From Burkholderia diffusa (GTDB lineage: Bacteria; Pseudomonadota; Gammaproteobacteria; Burkholderiales; Burkholderiaceae): DNA of 64,000 nt. The notes beneath the pieces are model-generated. The model had not been told where the DNA came from and did not search any database. It saw only the letters and a program-made list of their open reading frames with translations. This document shows, one piece after another, positions 18,065 to 27,141 of this stretch (position 1 is the stretch's first letter; the number at the start of each line of letters is the position of its first letter). The position numbers and the translations under genes were made by a program. The stretch spans positions 248,001 through 312,000 of the forward strand of contig NZ_CABVPN010000003.1 of the NCBI RefSeq assembly GCF_902499115.1, given 5' to 3'.

Positions 18065-19090
18065 ATGGGCAACCTGAATCCGGTCGCGGACGCGCAGTCC
18101 ATGACGATCAAGACGCGGCACGCGAAGTGGCCGCCCGAGCTGAGCATCTTCCTGGTGCTGGTGGGCATCAGCCTGTTCTTCGAGGTGATCGGCTGGCTCG
18201 TCGTCGGCCAGAGCTTCCTGTTCAACGCCGAGCGGCTCGAGATCATCGTGTTGCAGATGGCCGTGATCGGCATCATCGCGGTCGGCGTGAACCTCGTGAT
18301 CATCACCAGCGGGATCGACCTGTCGTCGGGGTCGGTCGTCGCCGCGGCGGCCGTCGTGTCGGCCAGTCTCGCACAGGTATCCGATTTTCCGCGCGCGGTG
18401 TTCCCGCACCTGACCGACCTGCCGATCATCTGGCCGGTGCTGGCCGGCGTGTGCGTCGGCCTGCTGGTCGGCCTCCTGAACGGCTCGCTGATCGCGCTGA
18501 CGGGAATCCCGCCGTTCATCGCGACGCTCGGCACGATGGTTGCCGCGCGCGGCTTCGCGAAGTGGTTCACCAACGGGATGCCGGTGTCGATGCTGACCGA
18601 CCAGTTCGCGGCGATCGGCGCGGGGGCGAACCCGGTCATCATCTTCGTCGTGGTGGCCGCGATCTTCCACGTCGTGCTGCGCTACACGCGCTTCGGCAAG
18701 TACACGTACGCGATCGGCGCGAACCGTCACGCGGCCGTCGTGTCGGGCATCAACGTCACGCGTCACCTGGTGTTCGTCTATGCGATCGCGGGCCTCTTGA
18801 GCGGCATTGCCGGCACCGTGACGGCCGCGCGTGCGATCTCCGGCCAGTCGGGCATGGGCGTGATGTACGAGCTCGACGCGATCGCGGCCGTCGTGATCGG
18901 CGGCACGTCGCTGTCGGGCGGTCTCGGGCGCGTGACGGGCACCGTGATCGGCGTGCTGATCCTCGGCGTGATGACGTCGGGCTTCACGTTCATCCGGATC
19001 GACGCGTATTACCAGGAGATGGTCAAGGGCGCGATCATCGTCGCGGCCGTGATCGCCGACCAGTATCGCAACAAGAAGAAGCGCCGCTGA
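18065..19090 (+). CDS. Sugar ABC transporter permease (RbsC/inositol type)
   Basis: A 341-aa inner-membrane permease with about nine to ten hydrophobic segments. It contains the class motif GIDLSSGSVVA and the EAA-like region GANRHAAVVSGINV. I chose the ATG at 18065 because GGAGA lies 8 nt upstream; an ATG at 18050 would add five residues and include that site. It completes the importer and lies 27 bp after the ATPase gene. Confidence 0.94.
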   Translation: MGNLNPVADAQSMTIKTRHAKWPPELSIFLVLVGISLFFEVIGWLVVGQSFLFNAERLEIIVLQMAVIGIIAVGVNLVIITSGIDLSSGSVVAAAAVVSASLAQVSDFPRAVFPHLTDLPIIWPVLAGVCVGLLVGLLNGSLIALTGIPPFIATLGTMVAARGFAKWFTNGMPVSMLTDQFAAIGAGANPVIIFVVVAAIFHVVLRYTRFGKYTYAIGANRHAAVVSGINVTRHLVFVYAIAGLLSGIAGTVTAARAISGQSGMGVMYELDAIAAVVIGGTSLSGGLGRVTGTVIGVLILGVMTSGFTFIRIDAYYQEMVKGAIIVAAVIADQYRNKKKRR

Positions 19091-19139
19091 GCGCACGCCT
19101 GCGCTCGCGTCAGCCACCCCCATTCGCGAAGGAAGCCCG

Positions 19140-20051
19140 ATGAAGATTGCGCTGGATCCCTACATGATTCGCCACCTGCCGCTCGACCGGCTGCCGCACG
19201 CGGTGGCCGAGCTCGGCTACGACCAGATCGAGTTGTCGCCGCGCAGCGACTTTCTCGACTGGTGGGTGATGCCGCGTGCGACCCGCGAGCGCATGGCCGC
19301 GTTCCGCCAGGCGATGCGCGCAAGCGGCGTCGGCCTCGCGTCGCTGCAGCCGATGTACCGCTGGGCGAGCCCGTTCGACGACGAGCGGCAATGGGCCGTG
19401 CGGTGCTGGAAGAAGGCGATCGAGGTGGCGGTCGAGATGGAGTGCGCGCTGATGGTGTCGGAGTTCGGGCGCGGCGCGTCGCCCGAGCGCTCGGTCGGCG
19501 AGCGGCCGGGGGCGAACCCGAAGGAGCTGTGCGAGGCCGCATGGTTCCGGTCGATGGACGAACTGCTGCCGATTCTGGAGCGCGAACGCATCGTGCTGTC
19601 TGTCGAGCCGCATCCGGAGGACTGGATCGAGCAGCTGCAGCCGGCGATCGACATCGTCACGAACCTCGGCTCGCCGTCGCTGAAGCTGTCGTACATCGCG
19701 CCGCACACGTTCTACTACGGCGACGACATGGCCGCGATGATCGCGCAGGCCGCGCCGATCCTCGCGCACGCGCGCGTGGCCGATACGTTCGACCACCGCA
19801 AGAGCAGCCAGCTGCGCTACATCGTGAACCCGCCCGGTTCGAACCAGGTCCGTGTGCACCAGCATCTCGACATCGGGCAGGGCGAGATCGACTGGGACGA
19901 GTTTTTCCGCGCGCTCGGCACCGCCGGCTTCGACGGCGTGATGTCGTCGTGCGTGTTCGCGTGGGAGGACCGCGCGGAAGCATCGTCGCGCTACATGCGC
20001 GACACCATCCAGCGCTACGTCGATCGCCATTTCGACCGCACCGCGCGCTGA
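19140..20051 (+). CDS. Sugar phosphate isomerase/epimerase, TIM-barrel family (IolH-like)
   Basis: A 303-aa cytoplasmic protein of the xylose-isomerase-like TIM-barrel superfamily. Metal-binding-type positions are visible in VSEFGR, SVEPHPEDW and VRVHQHLDIGQGEIDW. It starts 49 bp after the permease gene with GGAAG upstream. Family members isomerise or dehydrate keto-inositols or sugar phosphates. Its place between the transporter and iolG suggests a step in inositol or inositol-isomer use, possibly as an IolH-like protein. The exact reaction is unknown. Confidence 0.85.
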   Translation: MKIALDPYMIRHLPLDRLPHAVAELGYDQIELSPRSDFLDWWVMPRATRERMAAFRQAMRASGVGLASLQPMYRWASPFDDERQWAVRCWKKAIEVAVEMECALMVSEFGRGASPERSVGERPGANPKELCEAAWFRSMDELLPILERERIVLSVEPHPEDWIEQLQPAIDIVTNLGSPSLKLSYIAPHTFYYGDDMAAMIAQAAPILAHARVADTFDHRKSSQLRYIVNPPGSNQVRVHQHLDIGQGEIDWDEFFRALGTAGFDGVMSSCVFAWEDRAEASSRYMRDTIQRYVDRHFDRTAR

Positions 20052-20110
20052 CCGATTGTTGACCGGCGCGGCACGGGCCGCGCCGCTGATGAACGACTGG
20101 AGACTCGTAG

Positions 20111-21124
20111 ATGACCTTGCAAATCGGCGTGATCGGCTGCGGCGCGATCGGCCAAGACCATATCCGCAGACTGACCCGCACGCTGTCCGGCGCGCGCGTC
20201 GTGGCCGTCAACGACATCGATCCGCAGCAGGCGCGCGACGCGGTGACGAAGTACGGGCTCGATGCGGAGATCTACGGCGACGGCCACGAGGTCGTCGCGG
20301 CCGCCGACGTGCAGGCCGTGCTCGTCACGTCGTGGGGGCCGACGCACGAAGCGTTCGTGCTCGACGCAATCGCGCACGGCAAGCCGGTGTTCTGCGAGAA
20401 GCCGCTGGCCGTCACGGCCGACGGCTGCATGCGGATCGTCGAAGCCGAAGTCGCGCACGGCAAGCGGCTCGTGCAGGTCGGCTTCATGCGGCCGTACGAC
20501 GAAGGCTACCGCGCGCTGAAGCGCGTGATCGACAGCGGCGAAATCGGCGCACCGTTGATGCTGCATTGCGCGCACCGCAACCAGTCGGTCGGCGAGCGCT
20601 ACACGACCGACATGGCGATCACCGACACGCTGATCCACGAACTCGACGTGTTGCGCTGGCTGCTCGGCGAGGATTACACGAGCGCGCAGGTCGTCTATCC
20701 GAAGAAGACGCGCCATGCGTTAGCGCATCTCGCCGATCCGCAGATCGTGCTGCTCGAAACCGCGAGCGGCGTGCGCATCGACGTCGAGGTCTTCGTGAAC
20801 TGCCAGTACGGCTACGACATCCAGTGCGAGGTGGTCGGCGAGCAGGGCATCGCAAAGCTGCCCGATCCGCCGGCCGTCGGGCTCAAGCATGCGGCACGGC
20901 AGTCGGTCGAGATCATGACCGACTGGAAGGAGCGCTTCATCGCGTCGTACGACGTCGAGCTGCAGGCGTTCATCGACGGCGTGCGGCAGGGCGCGCTGAC
21001 CGGGCCGTCCGCGTGGGACGGCTACGCAGCGGCGGTCGCGGCCGATGCGTGCGTGCGCGCACAGAAGAGCGGCGCGGTCGAACCGATCGCGATGGCCGAC
21101 CGTCCCGCGTTCTATCGCGGCTGA
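20111..21124 (+). CDS. iolG: Inositol 2-dehydrogenase
   Basis: A 337-aa NAD-dependent oxidoreductase of the Gfo/Idh/MocA family that oxidises myo-inositol to 2-keto-myo-inositol, the first catabolic step. The Rossmann loop GCGAIG spans residues 9-14. The conserved EKP motif is in CEKPLAV, and the substrate-binding segment reads GFMRPYDEGY and DTLIHELDVLRW, as in IolG. It lies 59 bp after the TIM-barrel gene, with GGAGA upstream. Confidence 0.95.
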   Translation: MTLQIGVIGCGAIGQDHIRRLTRTLSGARVVAVNDIDPQQARDAVTKYGLDAEIYGDGHEVVAAADVQAVLVTSWGPTHEAFVLDAIAHGKPVFCEKPLAVTADGCMRIVEAEVAHGKRLVQVGFMRPYDEGYRALKRVIDSGEIGAPLMLHCAHRNQSVGERYTTDMAITDTLIHELDVLRWLLGEDYTSAQVVYPKKTRHALAHLADPQIVLLETASGVRIDVEVFVNCQYGYDIQCEVVGEQGIAKLPDPPAVGLKHAARQSVEIMTDWKERFIASYDVELQAFIDGVRQGALTGPSAWDGYAAAVAADACVRAQKSGAVEPIAMADRPAFYRG

Positions 21125-21163
21125 TCCGCGGCCACCCGCCGCTTGTCTAACGGACCGACCGAC

Positions 21164-22090
21164 ATGACGATGAAGATTGGCTGCGCACCGTGCTGCTGGG
21201 GTGTCGACGACGTGAAGAACCCGCACCTGCCGCCGTGGCGGCAGGTGCTCGCCGAGGCCGCGCAGGCCGGTTACTCGGGCATCGAGCTGGGGCCCTACGG
21301 CTACATTCCGCTCGAACTGGACGTGGTGAGCGCCGAGCTCGAGCAGCAACGCCTGAGCATCACCGCCGGCACGATCTTCGACGATCTCGTGTCGCCGGAG
21401 AACCTGCCGAACCTGCTGCGCCAGACCCGCGACATCTGCGCGCTGATCACGCGGCTGCCCAGGCTGCCGACGCAGGACGGCCAGCGCCATGCGGCGCCGT
21501 ACCTGGTCGTGATGGACTGGGGCCACGAGGAACGCGACTACGCGGCCGGCCACGGCGATCGTGCGCCGCGGCTGTCGGACGAGCGCTGGTCGACGATGGT
21601 CGACCATATCCGGCAGATCGCGACGATCGCGCGCGACGAGTTCGGCGTGCGCGCGGTGATTCATCCGCACGCGGGCGGCTACATCGAGTTCGCGGACGAG
21701 ATCGACCGGATCGTCGCGGACATTCCGGCCGACACGGCCGGCCTCTGTCTCGACACGGGCCACCTGTACTACTCGGGCATGGAGCCGGAAGCCTGGCTGC
21801 GCCGTCACGCGGCGCGCGTCGACTACGTGCATTTCAAGGATATCGACGCGGCGGTGTACGACGCGGTGATGGGCGAGCACATCGCGTTCTTCGCCGCGTG
21901 CGCGCGCGGCGTGATGTGCCCGATCGGCACCGGCGTGCTCGACTACCGCGCGATCCGCCAGGCGCTCGACGAGATCGGCTACGCCGGTTACATCACGATC
22001 GAGCAGGAGCGCGACCCGCGCAACGCCGGCACGAGCCTGCGCGACGTCGCCGCGAGCCGCGCGTTTCTCGCGTCGGCCGGTTTTGCATGA
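21164..22090 (+). CDS. Sugar phosphate isomerase/epimerase, TIM-barrel family (inosose isomerase/IolE-like)
   Basis: A 308-aa protein in the same superfamily as IolE. The N-terminal IGCAPCCWGVDD resembles IolE/IolI start regions. Metal-site segments are VIHPHAGGYIEF, CLDTGHLYYSG, VHFKDID and TIEQERDPRN. I chose the ATG at 21164 over a TTG at 21143. It may be a keto-inositol isomerase (IolI-like) or a second dehydratase; the sequence does not decide. Confidence 0.83.
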   Translation: MTMKIGCAPCCWGVDDVKNPHLPPWRQVLAEAAQAGYSGIELGPYGYIPLELDVVSAELEQQRLSITAGTIFDDLVSPENLPNLLRQTRDICALITRLPRLPTQDGQRHAAPYLVVMDWGHEERDYAAGHGDRAPRLSDERWSTMVDHIRQIATIARDEFGVRAVIHPHAGGYIEFADEIDRIVADIPADTAGLCLDTGHLYYSGMEPEAWLRRHAARVDYVHFKDIDAAVYDAVMGEHIAFFAACARGVMCPIGTGVLDYRAIRQALDEIGYAGYITIEQERDPRNAGTSLRDVAASRAFLASAGFA

Positions 22091-22122
22091 TCTTATGAAC
22101 ACGTACCAGGAACACCACCATC

Positions 22123-23295
22123 ATGATTGACGGACAGATTCTGCTCGGGCATTCGATTCCCTGGGGCATGGTCGGCGGCGGCCTCGGCAGCCAGATCGGC
22201 TATAGCCACCGATCGGCCGCATTGCGCGACGGCAGTTTCCAGCTGGTCGCCGGCGCGTTCGACATCGATGCCGAGCGCGGCCGGCAATTCGGCGTGAAGC
22301 TCGGTGTCGACGCGCAACGCTGCTATTTCGACTACCGGACGATGTTCGAAGCCGAGGCGAAGCGCGCCGACGGCATCCGCGCGGTGTCGATCGCGACGCC
22401 GAACAACACGCACTTCGAGATCTGCCGCGCGGCGCTGAGCGCTGGGCTGCACGTTGTCTGCGAGAAGCCGCTGTGCTTCACGACCGAGGAAGCCGAGGCA
22501 CTGCAGCGGCTGTCGGTCGAGAAGAATCGAATCGTCGGCGTCGCGTACGGTTATTCCGGACACCAGATGATCGAGCAGGCGCGCGAGATGATCGCGCGCG
22601 GCGATCTCGGCGAGATCCGCATCGTGCAGATGCAGTTCGCGCACGGCTTCCACAGCGAGGGCGTCGAGGCCGCGAGCGCGGCTGCACGCTGGCGCGTCGA
22701 CCCGAAGTTCGCGGGCCCGAGCTACGTGCTCGGCGACATCGGCACCCATCCGCTGTACATCTCGGAAGTGATGGCGCCGGAACTGAAGATCAAGCGGCTG
22801 ATGTGTTCGAGGCAGAGCTTCGTGAAGAGCCGCGCGCCGCTCGAGGACAACGCGTTCACGATCATGGAATACGACACCGGCGCGATCGGCTACGTCTGGT
22901 CGAGCGCGGTGAACGCGGGGTCGATGCACGGACAGAAGGTGCGCGTGATCGGGTCGAAGGCGAGCGTCGAATGGTGGGACGAGCATCCGAACCAGTTGCG
23001 CTACGAAATCCAGGGGCAGCCCGCGCAGGTGCTCGATCGCGGAATGGGGTATCTGCATCCGCAGGCATTGCGCGAGGATCGCATCGGCGCCGGGCATCCG
23101 GAAGGGCTGTTCGAAGCGTGGTCGAACCTGTACGCGCGCTTCGCGCTCGCGATGGACGCCGCCGATCGCGGCGACGGGCAGGCGTTGGAGGCCATCCATT
23201 TTCCGGACGTCCGCGCGGGTGTCGAGGGCGTGCGATGGGTCGAGAACTGCGTGCGCTCCGCCGATGCGGGCGGCGTGTGGGTCGACTATCGTTGA
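22123..23295 (+). CDS. Gfo/Idh/MocA-family oxidoreductase, second inositol-type dehydrogenase
   Basis: A 390-aa NAD(P)-dependent dehydrogenase, longer than iolG. The nucleotide loop is GMVGGGLGSQIG (~15-26), the conserved EKP is in CEKPLCF, and the catalytic His region is GDIGTHPLY. It resembles proteins annotated as scyllo-inositol or other inositol-isomer dehydrogenases. It closes the plus-strand operon 32 bp after the TIM-barrel gene, which suggests the two act as a pair on another inositol stereoisomer. Confidence 0.88.
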   Translation: MIDGQILLGHSIPWGMVGGGLGSQIGYSHRSAALRDGSFQLVAGAFDIDAERGRQFGVKLGVDAQRCYFDYRTMFEAEAKRADGIRAVSIATPNNTHFEICRAALSAGLHVVCEKPLCFTTEEAEALQRLSVEKNRIVGVAYGYSGHQMIEQAREMIARGDLGEIRIVQMQFAHGFHSEGVEAASAAARWRVDPKFAGPSYVLGDIGTHPLYISEVMAPELKIKRLMCSRQSFVKSRAPLEDNAFTIMEYDTGAIGYVWSSAVNAGSMHGQKVRVIGSKASVEWWDEHPNQLRYEIQGQPAQVLDRGMGYLHPQALREDRIGAGHPEGLFEAWSNLYARFALAMDAADRGDGQALEAIHFPDVRAGVEGVRWVENCVRSADAGGVWVDYR

Positions 23296-23363
23296 GCGAT
23301 GGAGGGGCGATGCCGGCATCGGCGTCGGTGAACGCCCTAGTCTTTACGCCGGGGCAAGCACGT

Positions 23364-23379
23364 TGGAAAATCGTTTCCA
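23364..23379. promoter_or_regulatory. Putative RpiR/IolR operator 3 (perfect palindrome)
   Basis: TGGAAA-N4-TTTCCA is a perfect 6-bp inverted repeat, 16 bp in all. It lies in the 257-bp gap upstream of the RpiR regulator gene, which implies autoregulation. A CTAG-containing element (CTAGTCT, 23337-23343) precedes it, like those upstream of iolC and mmsA. Confidence 0.7.
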
Positions 23380-23552
23380 GCCAAGCCGTGGAGCGTGTGC
23401 AGGTGATGATCGAGCGCGTGGGAGCGAGCGTGCGGCGCGGTCCGTGCCGCAAACGTGATTAAATTCGCCCTTCATGCATGTGTACAGGTGAGTCCCGGGC
23501 GGCGTGCGTCGGTATCGCGCGCGCATCGGGGCCGTCAATTTCGCGCTATCCG

Positions 23553-24437
23553 ATGAGTTCATCCGAGAAACCTCCCGCCACCGTCGAGCAGTTCCTGCAG
23601 CATCTGACGCAGGAGTACGACGGCCTCAGCAATCGCCTGAAGGTGATCGCGCGTCACGTGGAAACGAATCGGGATCAGCTTGGCCTGGAAGGCATCCAGT
23701 CGCTCGCGGAGGCGTGCGGGGTCCAGCCGTCGGCCGTCGTGCGGTTCGCGAAGCATTTCGGCTTTTCCGGCTTCTCCGAGATGCAGCGATTGTTCCGCGA
23801 GGGCCTGGCCCAGCAGATCGCGCCGGGCCGCGCGTACAACCTGCGATTGCGCGACGTCATCGAATCGGGCTCGTCGAGCCTGCAGCCCGAGCAGATCGCC
23901 GACGAATTCATCAAGGGCAGCATTGCCGGGATGCAGCAGCTGCGGCAGACGCTCGACCCGCAGGCGCTCGCGCAGGCCGTCGACCTGCTCGCCGACACGC
24001 AGGCAATCTGGATCGCCGGCTCGCGCCGCGCGTTTCCGATCGCCGTCTATCTCGACTACGCGCTGCAGCACACCGACAAGCGCATCGGCCTGTTCAGCGC
24101 GCTCGGCAGCATGCATCTCGGGCAGATCCGGTCGGTGCGCGAAGGCGACGTGATGATCGTGATCTCGTTCATGCCGTACGCGGAAGAGACGGTGCAGGTC
24201 GCGCAGCAGGCCGTGCAGCGCGGCGCGCGCCTGATCGCGATCACCGACAGCCGGATGAGCCCGCTGGCGCGGGATGCCGAGGTGACGCTGATGGTGCAGG
24301 ACAGCGCGACGTTCGGGTTCCGTGCGCTGACCGCGACGATGGGCCTCGCGCAGAGCCTGTTCGTGGCGCTCGCATACCGGCTCGAGCTGTCGTACCTGCC
24401 GACCGCCGACGGAGCGCACGGCACGAAGGCCGGCTGA
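23553..24437 (+). CDS. RpiR-family transcriptional regulator (IolR-like)
   Basis: A 294-aa regulator. The N-terminal HTH_6 domain (~residues 8-85) has the recognition region LAEACGVQPSAVVRFAKHFGF. A SIS sugar-phosphate-binding domain (~120-260) contains IAGSRRAFPIA and VISFMPYAEETV. In other Proteobacteria RpiR-type IolR proteins repress iol genes and respond to a phosphorylated inositol intermediate. Location at the end of the iol locus and the three matching operators support that role here. A start 75 bp upstream (23478) is possible, but neither start has a clear ribosome-binding site. Confidence 0.9.
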   Translation: MSSSEKPPATVEQFLQHLTQEYDGLSNRLKVIARHVETNRDQLGLEGIQSLAEACGVQPSAVVRFAKHFGFSGFSEMQRLFREGLAQQIAPGRAYNLRLRDVIESGSSSLQPEQIADEFIKGSIAGMQQLRQTLDPQALAQAVDLLADTQAIWIAGSRRAFPIAVYLDYALQHTDKRIGLFSALGSMHLGQIRSVREGDVMIVISFMPYAEETVQVAQQAVQRGARLIAITDSRMSPLARDAEVTLMVQDSATFGFRALTATMGLAQSLFVALAYRLELSYLPTADGAHGTKAG

Positions 24438-24499
24438 CACCGGCCTTCCGCATGCCTGCCGCCCGCGGGCACATCCGGCGGGCGGCATACCCATCGCGC

Positions 24500-26020
24500 T
24501 TACTTCGCGGTCGGCATCGCGAACTCGGCACCCTTGCCGATGCTTGACGACCAGCGCTGCATCACCGACTTCTGGCGCGTGTAGAAGCGCACGCCTTCCT
24601 CGCCGTATGCATGCATGTCGCCGAACAGGCTCTTCTTCCAGCCGCCGAAGCCGTGCCATGCCATCGGCACCGGGATCGGCACGTTGATGCCGACCATGCC
24701 GACCTGGATGCGCCGCGCGAATTCGCGCGCGATGCCGCCGTCGCTCGTGAAGCACGACACGCCATTGCCGAACTCGTGCGCGTTGATCAGGTCGACCGCT
24801 TCGCCGAAGTCCTTCACGCGCACGCAGCCGAGCACGGGCCCGAAGATTTCTTCCTTGTAGATGCGCATGTCGGGCGTCACATGATCGAACAGCGTGCCGC
24901 CGGTGAAGAAGCCTGCCTCGCGGCCCGGCACGCGCAGCCCGCGCCCGTCGACCACCAGTTGCGCGCCTTCGCTCACGCCTTGCTCGATATAGCCTTCGAT
25001 GCGCTTCAGCGCTTCGCCGGTGACGATCGGGCCCATCTCGACTTCCGGCGACATCCCGTCGCCGATCACCAGCGCGCGCGCGCGCTCGGCGACCGCCTGC
25101 ACGATCTTGTCGGCCACGTCGCCGACCAGCACCGCGATGCTGATCGCCATGCAGCGTTCGCCCGCCGAGCCGTACGCGGCGCCGATCAGCGCGTCGACCG
25201 CCTGCTCGATGTTCGCGTCGGGCATCACGACGAGGTGGTTCTTCGCGCCGCCGAGCGCCTGCACGCGCTTGCCCGACTGCACCGCGCGCTGCTGCACGTA
25301 GGCCGCGATCGGCGTCGAGCCGACGAAGCTGACGGCTTGCACATCCGGATGGTCGAGCAGCGCGTCGACCGCGCCCTTGTCGCCCTGCACGACGTTGAAC
25401 ACGCCGGCGGGCAGGCCGGCCTGCGTCAGCAGGTCGGCCATGAACAGCGCCGCCGACGGGTCGCGTTCGCTCGGCTTCAGCACGAACGTGTTGCCCGTCG
25501 CGAGCGCGACCGGGAACATCCAGCACGGCACCATGCAGGGGAAGTTGAACGGCGTGATCCCGGCGACAACGCCGAGCGGCTGGCGCATCGTCCAGTTATC
25601 GATGCCGGTGCTGACCTGATCGGTGAAGTCGCCCTTCAGAAGCTGCGGCACGCCGCATGCGAATTCGATGATGTCGATGCCGCGCGCGACTTCGCCCTGC
25701 GCGTCGGAGAACACCTTGCCGTGCTCGGCCGTGATGATCGCGGCGAGCGCGTCGCGGTGTTCATTCATCAACTGCAGGAAGCGGTGCAGCACGCGTGCGC
25801 GGCGGATCGGCGGCGTCTCGGCCCAGGCCGGGAACGCGGCGTGAGCGGACGCGACGGCTTTCTGCACCTCGTCGTCGCCGGCGAGCGCGACGCGGCGCAC
25901 CGCGCGGCCGAGCGCCGGATTGAGGACGTCCTGGAAGCGGCCGCTGCGGCCGGCAACGGGCGCGCCGTCGACATAGTGGCCGACGTCGGCGTCGGACGTG
26001 TAGGCGGGAACCGGGTTCAT
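24500..26020 (-). CDS. mmsA: Methylmalonate-semialdehyde dehydrogenase (CoA-acylating)
   Basis: A 506-aa aldehyde dehydrogenase that converts malonate or methylmalonate semialdehyde to acetyl- or propionyl-CoA. The catalytic Cys290 lies in GSAGERCMA, and the NAD-binding region includes ITPFNFPCMVP and VGSTPIAAYV. It can finish myo-inositol breakdown (IolA role) and also valine degradation. It faces the rpiR gene convergently and is divergent from a LysR gene. No GGAA-N6-TTCC element is seen upstream, so its control may differ from the main iol operons. Confidence 0.95.
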   Translation of the reverse strand: MNPVPAYTSDADVGHYVDGAPVAGRSGRFQDVLNPALGRAVRRVALAGDDEVQKAVASAHAAFPAWAETPPIRRARVLHRFLQLMNEHRDALAAIITAEHGKVFSDAQGEVARGIDIIEFACGVPQLLKGDFTDQVSTGIDNWTMRQPLGVVAGITPFNFPCMVPCWMFPVALATGNTFVLKPSERDPSAALFMADLLTQAGLPAGVFNVVQGDKGAVDALLDHPDVQAVSFVGSTPIAAYVQQRAVQSGKRVQALGGAKNHLVVMPDANIEQAVDALIGAAYGSAGERCMAISIAVLVGDVADKIVQAVAERARALVIGDGMSPEVEMGPIVTGEALKRIEGYIEQGVSEGAQLVVDGRGLRVPGREAGFFTGGTLFDHVTPDMRIYKEEIFGPVLGCVRVKDFGEAVDLINAHEFGNGVSCFTSDGGIAREFARRIQVGMVGINVPIPVPMAWHGFGGWKKSLFGDMHAYGEEGVRFYTRQKSVMQRWSSSIGKGAEFAMPTAK

Positions 26021-26128
26021 CGTGTCTCCAGAGGATGGGGGTGGACGGAACCTAGTCTAGGCAAAGCGGCGGGGCGGGAGAAGGCCGCGCAGCTTGATTC
26101 ACTGTTCAGAATTATGAATAATCGGTGA
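26021..26128. promoter_or_regulatory. Divergent mmsA / lysR promoter region
   Basis: Contains the palindrome CCTAG-T-CTAGG (26051-26061), which includes a -10-like TAGACT on the minus strand about 35 bp from the mmsA start. Near the lysR start lie nested inverted repeats: TTCA-N6-TGAA (26105-26118) inside ATTCAC (26097-26102) and GTGAAT (26125-26130). The nested repeat is a good candidate for LysR autoregulation because it overlaps the lysR start codon. Confidence 0.5.
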
Positions 26129-27064
26129 ATGAATCAGCAAAATGTCCAGGCGCTCTGGCCGCATATCCATTCGCTGACCGTACTGGCGGCGGCAGGCAGT
26201 TTCACGGCCGCCGCGCAGCGGCTCGGCATCAGCAAGGCCGCGATGAGCCAGCGCATCGCCGATCTCGAGAAGGCGGCCGGCGTGCCGCTGGTGCGGCGCA
26301 CGACGCGCAGCGTTCGGCTCACCGACGCGGGGCAGACGCTGGTCGACAGCACGCGCGACGCGTTCGAATCGATCGGCCAGCACTTCGCGCGCGTGAAGGA
26401 CCTGGCCGGCGAACCGCGCGGGCTGCTGCGCGTGACGGTGCCCGTCGCGCTGGGGCGCCAGCAGGTCGTGCCGCACTTGCCCGATTTCCTGCGGCAGCAT
26501 CCGGGCGTGCATATCGAACTCGACCTGTCCGACCGGCTGCATTCGCTGACGCAGGAGGGTTTCGACCTCGCGATCCGCCATACGACGATCGCGCCGCAAA
26601 CCCACGTCGCCTGGAAGCTGTGCGACACGCGTTCGTTGCTCGTCGCGAGCCGAGACTACCTCGACGCGCGCGGCACGCCGCGCCACCCGAGCGAACTCGT
26701 CGACCACAGCTGCCTGTGCTACCTGCGCGACAACGAACCGGCGGCCTGGAGCTTCGAGCCGGACGGCCGCCGGCGCCAGCGCGTGAGCGTGCCCGTGCGC
26801 GGCAGCTTTGCGGCGAACAACAGCGAGGCGATGCGCGAGGCCGCGCTCGGCGGGCTCGGCATCGCGCTGCTGCCGGATTTCAGCGCGCGGCGCGATCTCG
26901 ACGCCGGCCGGCTCGTCGTGCTGCTCGACGGCTGGCGACCGTCGGGCGCGTTCGGCGACCACATCTTCGCGATCCGGCCGTACAGCCCGGTCGTGCCGAG
27001 TGCCGTGCGCGCGCTCGTGCGGCACCTGCGCGAGCGGCTCGCGGGCGGTTTCACGGGCGCCTGA
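26129..27064 (+). CDS. LysR-family transcriptional regulator
   Basis: A 311-aa LysR regulator of the large CrgA/DsdC-like group. The HTH lies at ~15-60 (FTAAAQRLGISKAAMSQRI), and the effector domain (~95-300) contains GLLRVTVPVALGRQ and the conserved LGGLGIALLPDF. It is divergent from mmsA with 108 bp between the starts, so mmsA is the likely target. Its start codon lies inside an inverted repeat. Confidence 0.92.
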   Translation: MNQQNVQALWPHIHSLTVLAAAGSFTAAAQRLGISKAAMSQRIADLEKAAGVPLVRRTTRSVRLTDAGQTLVDSTRDAFESIGQHFARVKDLAGEPRGLLRVTVPVALGRQQVVPHLPDFLRQHPGVHIELDLSDRLHSLTQEGFDLAIRHTTIAPQTHVAWKLCDTRSLLVASRDYLDARGTPRHPSELVDHSCLCYLRDNEPAAWSFEPDGRRRQRVSVPVRGSFAANNSEAMREAALGGLGIALLPDFSARRDLDAGRLVVLLDGWRPSGAFGDHIFAIRPYSPVVPSAVRALVRHLRERLAGGFTGA

Positions 27065-27141
27065 CGGGCGAGGGCTCGCGAGGGCGGGCTCGCCGCGTCG
27101 CATGGCCGGGCCCCGGCCGCGCGGGCAGGGGGGCGCTGCGG

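Noticed and set aside
16331..19123. A 930-codon open frame on the minus strand opposite the inositol ABC genes.
   Set aside because: The plus strand encodes clear ATPase and permease proteins. The minus frame is His/Asp/Arg-rich with no recognisable motif.
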